Assembly (NCBI RefSeq): GCF_017873395.1
Contig: NZ_JAGGKC010000043.1
Location: forward strand, 1 to 16,279
Direction of reading: 5' to 3'
DNA: 16,279 bases
DNA from: Youngiibacter multivorans
GTDB lineage: Bacteria; Bacillota; Clostridia; Clostridiales; Clostridiaceae
The notes under the pieces were generated by a model that did no database searches, had not been told where the DNA came from, and saw only the letters and a list, made by a program, of their open reading frames with translations. Within the stretch, counting starts at the first letter, position 1. The number at the start of each line of letters is the position of its first letter. This document shows, one piece after another, positions 1-5,516 of the stretch. Both the position numbers and the translations under genes were made by a program.

Positions 1-19
1 CTCTCCTGGTATAGGCCAT
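1..19 (-). CDS. Start of an unidentified leftward gene (truncated by window edge)
   Basis: On the minus strand an ATG at 19-17 follows a perfect AGGAGG (28-33) with 8-nt spacing, and six codons (M-A-Y-T-R-R) stay open to the window edge. The signal is a start codon with an ideal ribosome binding site, divergent from the dehydrogenase gene at 120. Too little is visible to name a family. A chance match is possible, but an optimally spaced six-base Shine-Dalgarno makes a real gene likely. Confidence 0.5.
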
Positions 20-48
20 AATGTCGTCCTCCTCATCCTATTCCTACT

Positions 49-77
49 AGGATACTTTATTTATTGGGGTACGACAA
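49..77 (-). promoter_or_regulatory. Possible promoter for the leftward gene at the left edge
   Basis: Read on the minus strand, TTGTCG (77-72) is separated by 17 bp from TATCCT (54-49), a reasonable sigma-A arrangement about 15 bp upstream of the AGGAGG site. Neither hexamer is consensus, so this is tentative. A small inverted repeat, ATCCTA/TAGGAT (35-40 and 48-53), overlaps the putative -10. I found no convincing promoter in this gap for the rightward gene at 120. Confidence 0.3.
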
Positions 78-119
78 CTATTCTGACACATAGGGGTAAT
101 GAAAGGGAGGTCAATCAAA

Positions 120-1262
120 ATGCTGGATTTTACTTATGGCAATCCGGTCAGGATACATTTTGGAAGCGGTTCATTGGAAAAGCTTCCAGGTGAGATAAAG
201 AAGCATGGTACAAGGGTATTGCTCGTATATGGGGGCAGTTCTCTAAAATCAAGCGGCGGCTATGATAAGATCACTGGGATCCTTACTGAAAATGGGATCT
301 CCCATGTTGATTTCGGTGGAAACACCAGACCTCTATACGACAGAGTGCTTGAAGCCATAGAAATATGCAAAGAGGAAAGTGTAGATGTCGTAATTGGAAT
401 AGGTGGCAGTGTCTGCATGGATATGGCTAAGATAATCGGCTTCGGAGCGAAGAACGACAATCTGTGGGATTACCTTTCTGGAAGTATAAAGCCTGATGGC
501 AGACCGATGCTTCCCGTTGGCGAAATCCCGACATTCCCGTCAGGAGGCTCCGAGGTGGATGCTGCTGCAGAGATTGAGGAAGGGGAAGATGGAGAAAGAG
601 GATCACTTTACGGCATGTTCCCTGATTTCGCAATTCTCAATCCTGAGCTGACATATTCTGTAGGTAGTAAGGAAACCGCATATGGCGCTTTAGTGACTTT
701 TGCACAGGTATACTCAAATTACTTTGGTGGAAGCAGCAGGATTGCTGAAGGCTTTTCCGAGACAGTGATGAAGACAATAATGGATAGCCTTGCAACCGTA
801 CTGAAGAATCCCTCTGACTATGATGCTAGGGCGAATCTCATGTGGGCTTCGGCGGTAAACACGTCAGGAATGCTCACTTCAGGAAAGTTAAGGGCATGGT
901 CGCTATACGGATGTGAGACAATCGCTGAGGAGCTTTTCAATGTAAACTACCGTCAGGCAGTTGCTGTCATATTTCCCAAGTGGCTGAAGGGTATCGTCAA
1001 TCATTACACCGACACTGCATACAGCTATGCTGTCAGTGTAATGGGGGTAGATGCTGATGGAAAGACAAAGGCTGAAGTGATTGAAGAGGGGATTGCAGCA
1101 ACTGAAGAAATGTATGCAAAGTATAGCATTGCTGTTACTTTCAATGAAATCGCGGAAGTTCCGGAGAAATCCGAAATTTTGAATGCGCTCGACCGATTTG
1201 AAGATGACGATGTGCTTACAAAGGAAGAGGTTAAGGAAATGATACTTGGCTGCATAAGGTAG
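120..1262 (+). CDS. Iron-containing alcohol dehydrogenase homologue (YqhD/BDH type) lacking the metal ligands
   Basis: This 380-aa protein matches the length and overall sequence of butanol dehydrogenase/YqhD-type group III alcohol dehydrogenases. It keeps the N-terminal hallmark N-P-V-R-I-H-F-G-S-G, a glycine-rich cofactor loop (G-I-G-G-S, about residue 93), the G-S-E segment (about 143), and helices such as Y-D-A-R-A-N-L-M-W-A near 234. I chose the ATG at 120 because GGGAGG lies 9 nt upstream; the in-frame ATG at 99 has no such site and would include the GGGAGG in its codons. Aligned by eye with E. coli YqhD, whose ligands are Asp194, His198, His267 and His281, the equivalent positions here are Val192, Gln196, Tyr263 and Tyr277, so none can bind the metal in the usual way. 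The cofactor loop also seems to carry one extra residue. The frame is intact and codon use looks normal, so this is not an obvious pseudogene. Family membership is secure; dehydrogenase activity is doubtful. A two-way hairpin terminator follows. Confidence 0.85.
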   Translation: MLDFTYGNPVRIHFGSGSLEKLPGEIKKHGTRVLLVYGGSSLKSSGGYDKITGILTENGISHVDFGGNTRPLYDRVLEAIEICKEESVDVVIGIGGSVCMDMAKIIGFGAKNDNLWDYLSGSIKPDGRPMLPVGEIPTFPSGGSEVDAAAEIEEGEDGERGSLYGMFPDFAILNPELTYSVGSKETAYGALVTFAQVYSNYFGGSSRIAEGFSETVMKTIMDSLATVLKNPSDYDARANLMWASAVNTSGMLTSGKLRAWSLYGCETIAEELFNVNYRQAVAVIFPKWLKGIVNHYTDTAYSYAVSVMGVDADGKTKAEVIEEGIAATEEMYAKYSIAVTFNEIAEVPEKSEILNALDRFEDDDVLTKEEVKEMILGCIR

Positions 1263-1305
1263 CCACTTCATGAATTTACGCTGCATCAATAAGGTTATAG
1301 CTAAA

Positions 1306-1338
1306 ATGAGAAAAAAAGAAGAACTTCTCAAATGAGAA
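1306..1338 (-). terminator. Possible second terminator for the MerR gene
   Basis: Read leftward, the small hairpin TTCTC-ATTT-GAGAA (1338-1325) is followed by a T-rich run (1324-1306, seven consecutive T). It lies just beyond the large hairpin at 1341-1385 and could finish transcription coming from the MerR gene. The stem is only five base pairs, so strength is uncertain. Confidence 0.4.
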
Positions 1339-1340
1339 CA

Positions 1341-1385
1341 GGGACAAGGCCAACCGGCATTTTCCTCGCCGGTTGGCTTTGTCCC
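1341..1385. terminator. Long hairpin between convergent genes (bidirectional terminator)
   Basis: Arms of 18 bp (1341-1358 and 1368-1385) enclose a 9-nt loop. All positions pair if one G-U pair is allowed. It sits between the stop of the dehydrogenase homologue (1262) and the stop of the convergent MerR gene (1388), where a shared terminator is expected. There is no long T-run directly after the stem on the plus strand; on the minus strand T-rich sequence follows a little further on. Confidence 0.7.
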
Positions 1386-1387
1386 CA

Positions 1388-1831
1388 TTAAAGCTGTTTT
1401 GTTTTAATATACCTATGGAATTCCTCAGGGACATCCTTTTTCTTCATATCATCATGAATGGAACAGGTGCCTGCTTCTTTGGCAGTCTCATAGTACCAGC
1501 ACTTGTAGCTGAGCATATCTAGCATGGACTGCATCTCCTCCATCTGTCTGACCACGGATTCCCTTTGTGCTCTGATTATTTTGAGCCTTTCGTCAATCCT
1601 TGAATCGCCTTCCATGCAGTAGTCGATGAAGTGCTTGATATCCTTTATGGGCATTCCTGTCTTCTTAAGGCATTCGATGGTCTTGAGCCATGACAGGTCA
1701 TCGTCCTTGAACATCCGCATGCCACCACCTGAACGTTCGAGGAATGGAAGCAATCCTTCCTTGTCGTAATACCTTAAAGTGGAAGCGGCAACGTCGATCT
1801 TTCTTGCAGCCTCGCCTACTGTATAAATCAT
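1388..1831 (-). CDS. MerR family regulator, AdhR/NmlR-like
   Basis: The 147-aa protein has the MerR N-terminal winged helix: V-G-E-A-A-R-K-I-D-V-A-A-S-T-L-R-Y-Y-D-K-E-G-L-L from about residue 5, then the wing ending at R-M-F about 41. A coiled-coil dimerisation helix spans about 80-110, and there is a short C-terminal tail. Cys54, in I-E-C-L-K-K-T-G-M, matches the single conserved cysteine of AdhR/NmlR-type regulators, which sense aldehydes or other electrophiles through that thiol. Cys72, Cys111 and Cys123 are extra. The ATG at 1831 has GGAGG about 7 nt upstream. It is transcribed divergently from the operon starting at 1961, and the shared gap holds a classic MerR promoter, so it very probably activates that operon. 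The sensed ligand is inferred from Cys54 and from the alcohol-dehydrogenase remnant next door. Confidence 0.88.
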   Translation of the reverse strand: MIYTVGEAARKIDVAASTLRYYDKEGLLPFLERSGGGMRMFKDDDLSWLKTIECLKKTGMPIKDIKHFIDYCMEGDSRIDERLKIIRAQRESVVRQMEEMQSMLDMLSYKCWYYETAKEAGTCSIHDDMKKKDVPEEFHRYIKTKQL

Positions 1832-1867
1832 TGAAATCCTCCTGAAATAATATTTTTAAAAATGGTA

Positions 1868-1898
1868 TTGACTTAAAGTTGACTTTAAGTTGTAGAAT
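1868..1898 (+). promoter_or_regulatory. MerR-type promoter with 19-bp spacer and operator
   Basis: TTGACT (-35, 1868-1873) and TAGAAT (-10, 1893-1898) are separated by 19 bp, the over-long spacing that MerR regulators correct by DNA distortion. A perfect 9-bp inverted repeat, ACTTAAAGT-TG-ACTTTAAGT (1871-1890), sits between them, where MerR dimers bind. It faces the rightward operon beginning with the ADH remnant at 1961 and lies about 36 bp upstream of the MerR start at 1831. Confidence 0.88.
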
Positions 1899-1960
1899 CA
1901 ACTCGAACTCTCTGAATGGAGTTTAACATCAAGACTATTTTTAGTCAATGGAGGAAGTTA

Positions 1961-2407
1961 ATGAGCTATAATATGTATGTACCAACGAGATTCATATTCG
2001 GAGGCGGAAGGCTTGGTGAACTTCACTCGCAGAAGCTTCCCGGGAAAAAAGCCTCGGTTGTGATATCACCAGAATCTCCCCCATGGCGCAGGACTCAGAA
2101 TGATTTCATAAGCATTCCATGAGTTCTTCGTTGAAAAGCATGCATGCGATGAAAGATTCATAGCAATGGCAAAGGCCATGGGTATAAAGGATGCTGACGA
2201 GCCAGAGGATTTCATAGCAGCACTTATGGATTTGCAGAAGGCATGCGGCGTAGATGACTTAAGAATGAGTGATATGGAATTACGCTGGATGAATTAGATA
2301 TGATTTCGAGGAATGCAAGGGAAACGATTGGAGGACTTTTCGCGGCAAACCCATGTGAGATGACGCATGAAGATGTTGTGGAGGTGCTGATAAAATCATA
2401 TAGATAA
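1961..2407 (+). pseudogene. Iron-containing alcohol dehydrogenase remnant with a large internal deletion
   Basis: An ATG at 1961 with GGAGG 6 nt upstream begins a typical iron-ADH N-terminus (M-Y-V-P-T-R-F-I-F-G-G-G-R-L). The homology stops after about 36 residues and the frame ends at 2122. A second frame, open from about 2112, resumes C-terminal ADH sequence (E-R-F-I-A-M-A-K-A-M-G, then D-L-Q-K-A-C-G-V-D-D-L-R). That frame breaks near 2271-2275, where one base appears missing, and a third frame gives Y-G-I-T-L-D-E-L and the tail through I-K-S-Y-R to TAA at 2405-2407. About 240 residues of a roughly 380-residue enzyme are gone, including cofactor and metal-binding regions. It is the first gene after the MerR promoter, so the original operon was presumably led by a FucO-like dehydrogenase. 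The fragments belong to a different subfamily from the gene at 120, so this is not a simple duplicate. Confidence 0.85.
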
Positions 2408-2417
2408 GGAGGATAAT

Positions 2418-2999
2418 ATGGACATCAACGATTTGCTTGAACACTTGAACCGAGGTGGAATGATTGTAGCTGGATCAGAGCTTCACCAGGTAATGGTTGC
2501 AGCAGCACAGGACGCATTGAAGCTAACTGCGGAACTTAACGGACGGTACCATACACCGGACGAGGTGCGTGAAATTTTTTCAGTAATAATCGGCAAATCA
2601 GTTGATATCACATTTTCAATGTTTCCGCCATTCTATACCGATTGCGGCAAGAATACGACCATTGGGAAAAATGTCTTCATAAACTCTGGATGCAGATTTC
2701 AGGACCAGGGAGGCATTAGGATAGGAGATGGAGTGCTTATCGGACACAACGTGGTACTCGCTACCCTCGACCACGATCTTGATCCTGGAAAACGAGGAAA
2801 TATATACTCATCTCCAATTGTTATAGGAAACAATGTCTGGATTGGAGCGAATGTGACCGTGGTAAAAGGTGTAACAATTGGAGATGGAGCAGTCATAGCA
2901 GCAGGTGCTGTTGTGACAAAGGATGTACCATCCAATGTAATCGCTGGAGGAGTTCCAGCAAAAATAATAAAGAAAATTGAGATTGGAGAAGAATCATGA
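2418..2999 (+). CDS. Hexapeptide-repeat O-acetyltransferase (LacA/Maa/NodL type)
   Basis: The 193-aa protein is a left-handed beta-helix acetyltransferase that would move acetyl from acetyl-CoA to a sugar or similar hydroxyl. Hexapeptide repeats run from about residue 80 (T-I-G-K-N-V) to 180 (V-I-A-G-G-V-P-A-K). The catalytic histidine of the LacA family is probably His119 in T-L-D-H-D. The tail I-A-G-G-V-P-A-K-I-I-K is typical. An ideal AAGGAGG, spacing 5, precedes the ATG and overlaps the end of the ADH remnant. The last four bases overlap the next start (ATGA), indicating translational coupling to the CMD gene. The N-terminal maltose-acetyltransferase cap is short and divergent, so the acceptor cannot be predicted. 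It stays intact although genes on both sides of the acetyltransferase/CMD pair are broken. Confidence 0.9.
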   Translation: MDINDLLEHLNRGGMIVAGSELHQVMVAAAQDALKLTAELNGRYHTPDEVREIFSVIIGKSVDITFSMFPPFYTDCGKNTTIGKNVFINSGCRFQDQGGIRIGDGVLIGHNVVLATLDHDLDPGKRGNIYSSPIVIGNNVWIGANVTVVKGVTIGDGAVIAAGAVVTKDVPSNVIAGGVPAKIIKKIEIGEES

Positions 3000-3316
3000 A
3001 GAAACAAACAGCCGGTAGAGATATACTGGGTCAATTTGCTCCAAAGTTTGCTGAACTGAATGACGATGTGCTTTTTGGAGAAGTTTGGTCGAGAGAAACT
3101 GAATTGTCAACAAGAGATCGCAGCATAATAACAGTTACAGCGCTGATTTCAAAGGGTATATTCGACAACTCCCTGAAATACCACATTGCAAATGCAAAAA
3201 ACCATGGCGTTAGCGCTGAGGAAATGGCTGAAGTGATCACCCACCTGGCTTTCTACGCCGGATGGCCTAATGCATGGGCTGCATTCTCACTTGCCAGGCA
3301 GGTCTACCAAGATTAG
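2996..3316 (+). CDS. Carboxymuconolactone decarboxylase (CMD) family protein
   Basis: The 106-aa protein matches the single-domain gamma-CMD fold: G-E-V-W-S-R near residue 28, L-S-T-R-D-R-S-I-I-T-V-T-A-L-I near 38, then the signature H-I-A-N-A-K-N-H-G-V-S-A-E-E-M-A-E-V (about 63-80) and F-Y-A-G-W-P-N-A-W-A-A. It has no C-x-x-C pair, so it is not an AhpD-type peroxidase. Small CMD proteins often accompany MerR-controlled aldehyde, quinone or cupin genes in Clostridia; their actual reaction is usually unknown. The start overlaps the acetyltransferase stop by 4 bp, so the two are co-translated. The frame is intact and the length is normal. Confidence 0.88.
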   Translation: MKKQTAGRDILGQFAPKFAELNDDVLFGEVWSRETELSTRDRSIITVTALISKGIFDNSLKYHIANAKNHGVSAEEMAEVITHLAFYAGWPNAWAAFSLARQVYQD

Positions 3317-3364
3317 AGGCATTGCCTGCTGAAAAAACTATATTAATATGGAGATGATGGAAGC

Positions 3365-3770
3365 GTGATAAACGAAATATTCCCGAAAGGTGAAAAGATG
3401 CCAGAAACTATCAGCCAATTCTTCACTGGTCAGGTTTGGCTTAATATGCTTGTTGAGAGGGACAATGAATGGAGCTGTCCGATAGGGAACGTGACCTTCG
3501 AGCCAGGGCTGCATAAACAACTGGCACAAGCATCCTGGAGGTCAGATCCTTCTGGTCACTGAAGGCAGGGGGTGGTATCAGGAATGGGGTAAGGAAGCGA
3601 GGGGGATCAAAGCTGGCGATGTTGTAATGATCCCATCCAATACAAAGCACTGGCATGGGGCAGCTAAGGACAGCTGGCTTGTTCACATCTCCATAGAGAC
3701 GAACATTACCGCTGGCAGCGCAGAATGGCTTGAAGCTGTATCAGTCGATGAGTATAACAAGCTCGTGTAA
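3365..3770 (+). pseudogene. Cupin-domain protein disrupted by a single-base frameshift
   Basis: Starting from a GTG at 3365, a small cupin reads correctly through N-V-T-F-E-P-G, then shifts frame in the G-run at 3506-3508 and stops at 3562. Removing one G restores C-I-N-N-W-H-K-H-P-G-G-Q-I-L-L-V-T-E-G-R-G and continues through A-G-D-V-V-M-I-P and K-H-W-H-G-A to TAA at 3770, for about 134 residues. The restored frame contains both cupin motifs and the metal-binding histidines (H-x-H and the later H-W-H). Cupins of this type are common partners of CMD proteins. The lesion is one extra G, so it may be a genuine mutation, a phase-variable tract or a sequencing error. The GTG start has only a weak upstream GGAAG; no in-frame ATG fits better. 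Confidence 0.82.
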
Positions 3771-3778
3771 TCCTGAGA

Positions 3779-4309
3779 ATGAGAAAAGGATTGATTCGGG
3801 CACTGGTTAGTAATTTAGCGCTGATGCTATTCATGTTTTCCTCATCAGGCTGCACTTATTCTGATACGAACATACAGCATGATGGGCCTTCAGTTACTCA
3901 GGGAAATATTGGTGGAGGTGAGTCAGTGACAGTTTATGATCCAACTGAAAATGAAATGAGGATTAGCCTGAGCTTCAATGACAAGAAAGTAATCGTCAGA
4001 ATGCATGACAATCCCACAAGCAGGGATTTTATGAGCCTTCTTCCTTTGACTTTGAGATTCGAGGATTATGCAGGAACGGAGAAGATAAGCTACCTTCCTC
4101 GAAGCTTATCTTTAGAGAACGCACCCGGAGGATTCGACCCTTCACCAGGCGATTTTGCACTTTATGCTCCCTGGGGGAACCTGGCCGTTTATTACAAGGA
4201 CTTTGGTTTTTCGAGTGGTCTGATTTCTCTTGGTGTCATAGAGGCAGGAATAGATAATTTGACACAAACAAAAGGAGACTTTGAAGTCCTAATTGAGATT
4301 GTGGAGTAG
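3779..4309 (+). CDS. Cyclophilin-like fold lipoprotein
   Basis: The 176-aa protein begins with a basic, hydrophobic signal peptide ending in a lipobox (S-S-G-C, Cys25), so it is expected to be lipid-anchored on the outer face of the membrane. The mature part, from about residue 55, matches the bacterial cyclophilin-like domain: I-S-L-S-F-N-D-K-K-V-I-V, D-N-P-T-S-R-D-F, L-L-P-L-T-L-R-F-E-D-Y-A-G-T-E-K-I, A-P-G-G-F-D-P and Y-A-P-W-G-N-L-A-V-Y-Y-K-D-F. These domains resemble peptidyl-prolyl isomerases in fold, but enzymatic function is not established for most. The ATG lies 8 bp after the cupin stop with no good ribosome binding site, so it may have depended on translation from the cupin, which is now frameshifted. 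It is the last gene of the rightward operon; a terminator follows. Confidence 0.82.
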   Translation: MRKGLIRALVSNLALMLFMFSSSGCTYSDTNIQHDGPSVTQGNIGGGESVTVYDPTENEMRISLSFNDKKVIVRMHDNPTSRDFMSLLPLTLRFEDYAGTEKISYLPRSLSLENAPGGFDPSPGDFALYAPWGNLAVYYKDFGFSSGLISLGVIEAGIDNLTQTKGDFEVLIEIVE

Positions 4310-4331
4310 CAGACTATTTTGTGTATAGAGA

Positions 4332-4383
4332 AGGAAGTGTGAACCAGCAACCAAGAGCGGCTGTATCGCACTTCCTGTTTTTT
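4332..4383 (+). terminator. Rho-independent terminator of the rightward operon
   Basis: A 10-bp stem (4332-4341 with 4367-4376, one G-U pair) is followed immediately by G then six T. The 25-nt loop contains a further short CAGC/GCTG stem. It lies 22 bp after the stop of the lipoprotein gene. Confidence 0.75.
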
Positions 4384-4407
4384 GAGACAGTAATTCATAA
4401 AAGATCG

Positions 4408-4448
4408 AAGGTCCTCAAACCATCCCATTGCAATGGTTTGAGGACCTT
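4408..4448. terminator. Perfect 16-bp inverted repeat between convergent operons
   Basis: Arms at 4408-4423 and 4433-4448 are perfectly complementary around a 9-nt loop. It stands between the rightward lipoprotein operon and the leftward nucleotidyltransferase gene and probably terminates the leftward transcript; read leftward, a short T-rich stretch (CTTTTATG) follows within a few bases. The T-run is weak, so the terminator role is inferred mainly from position and stem stability. Confidence 0.6.
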
Positions 4449-4568
4449 ACTGTCGTTGTACATTAGGGTTTGAGATACTTCTAATTGACCTGCATTCACT
4501 AAACAACCACTATAAAACAATACATAAGCACGATATTTAGTTCCTGATTCACTATCAAATTCTGCCTT

Positions 4569-5483
4569 CTAGATTTTCGTTTGAAGTTCATCCTGTGTTG
4601 CAATTAGCTGTTTGATCGCGTTTACCACCACCTGCTTGTCTTCCTTGTATGTTACACCAAACCACTTATCCTTTGTTTCAAGCAGCTTTACTTTCGCTTT
4701 GCCGCTTTTGATAAGTCCATCAATTATGGTTGGCAGAATGTATTCGGATTTGATATCATCGGAAGATAAATCAGCCAGGAATTCGATGAAACCTGTTTCC
4801 AAAACAGACAGGAATTTCGGTGTCGAACCCCACATATTCATTGAAACATATGAGTTTGCGTCCAGAGGCAATAGAGTTCCATCCTTAGCCATAACTGCTG
4901 CCCCACTTACTGTTTTCACAATATTCTGGGTCTCATTAATCTTAGTCAGGTTGAAGTCTTCATCGATACTGCAAACCCCTCTTGTAACACCGCCATTTTC
5001 GCTTAAGGTGTTCTTCAGAATGAAGCCAGCCAGACAGAGGCTGAATGAATCCTTGTCTTTTGATGGGCTGACCAGGTAATCATGTACCTTTGTAAAAGCT
5101 GTCTTGCCATAATAGTCATCCGCGTTGATTACCACAAACGGATTTGTGATCAGGTCTTTACATGCAAGCAATGCTTGCCCTGTACCCCATGGCTTCTTGC
5201 GTGCATCTGGCTTTGAAAAGCCTTCAGGCAGGTCATCAAGCTCCTGATAAGCATAGGATACATCACAGATTTTCTCTATCCTGTTTCCTATTATCTCCTT
5301 GAAGTCTTTCTCCAGGTCTTTTCTTATTATAAAAATGATATTGTCAAATCCGGCTTCAATTGCATCATGAATTGAATAATCCATGATGATTTCTCCGTTA
5401 GGACCTACTGGTTCAAGTTGCTTTATTCCGCCACCAAACCGTGAACCTATTCCAGCAGCCATTATTACTAGTGTTGTTTTCAT
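4569..5483 (-). CDS. Sugar-1-phosphate nucleotidyltransferase-like protein
   Basis: The 304-aa protein has the nucleotidyltransferase N-terminus: M-A-A-G-I-G-S-R-F-G-G-G-I-K-Q-L (residues 8-23) for nucleotide binding, W-G-T-G-Q-A-L-L (99-106), and I-N-A-D-D-Y-Y-G (119-126), whose aspartates should hold the metal ion. It differs from GalU and RmlA in the loop (K-Q-L-E-P-V-G in place of the usual K-x-x-P), so the sugar and nucleotide are not predictable. The ATG at 5483 is preferred because AAAGGA lies 7 nt upstream; the TTG two codons earlier is too close to that site. It follows the cyclic glucan synthase gene by 33 bp on the same strand, so the two are almost certainly co-transcribed. A role in providing or salvaging an activated glucose for the synthase is plausible but inferred from context only. 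Confidence 0.82.
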   Translation of the reverse strand: MKTTLVIMAAGIGSRFGGGIKQLEPVGPNGEIIMDYSIHDAIEAGFDNIIFIIRKDLEKDFKEIIGNRIEKICDVSYAYQELDDLPEGFSKPDARKKPWGTGQALLACKDLITNPFVVINADDYYGKTAFTKVHDYLVSPSKDKDSFSLCLAGFILKNTLSENGGVTRGVCSIDEDFNLTKINETQNIVKTVSGAAVMAKDGTLLPLDANSYVSMNMWGSTPKFLSVLETGFIEFLADLSSDDIKSEYILPTIIDGLIKSGKAKVKLLETKDKWFGVTYKEDKQVVVNAIKQLIATQDELQTKI

Positions 5484-5516
5484 ATCCAATTCCTTTCTTT
5501 ACCTAAGACTAAATGT

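Noticed and set aside
903..1388. Minus-strand open frame of 161 codons opposite the dehydrogenase homologue
   Set aside because: It is antisense to a clear family member, has no family resemblance, and runs through the terminator hairpin up to the MerR stop.
1961..2407. Recent tandem duplication of the dehydrogenase at 120
   Set aside because: The remnant's N- and C-terminal sequences differ clearly from the first gene and resemble a different iron-ADH subfamily.
5484..5516. Possible frameshift or missing gene between the glucan synthase and the nucleotidyltransferase
   Set aside because: The 33-bp gap holds the TGA stop context and a normal ribosome binding site; both proteins have expected ends.
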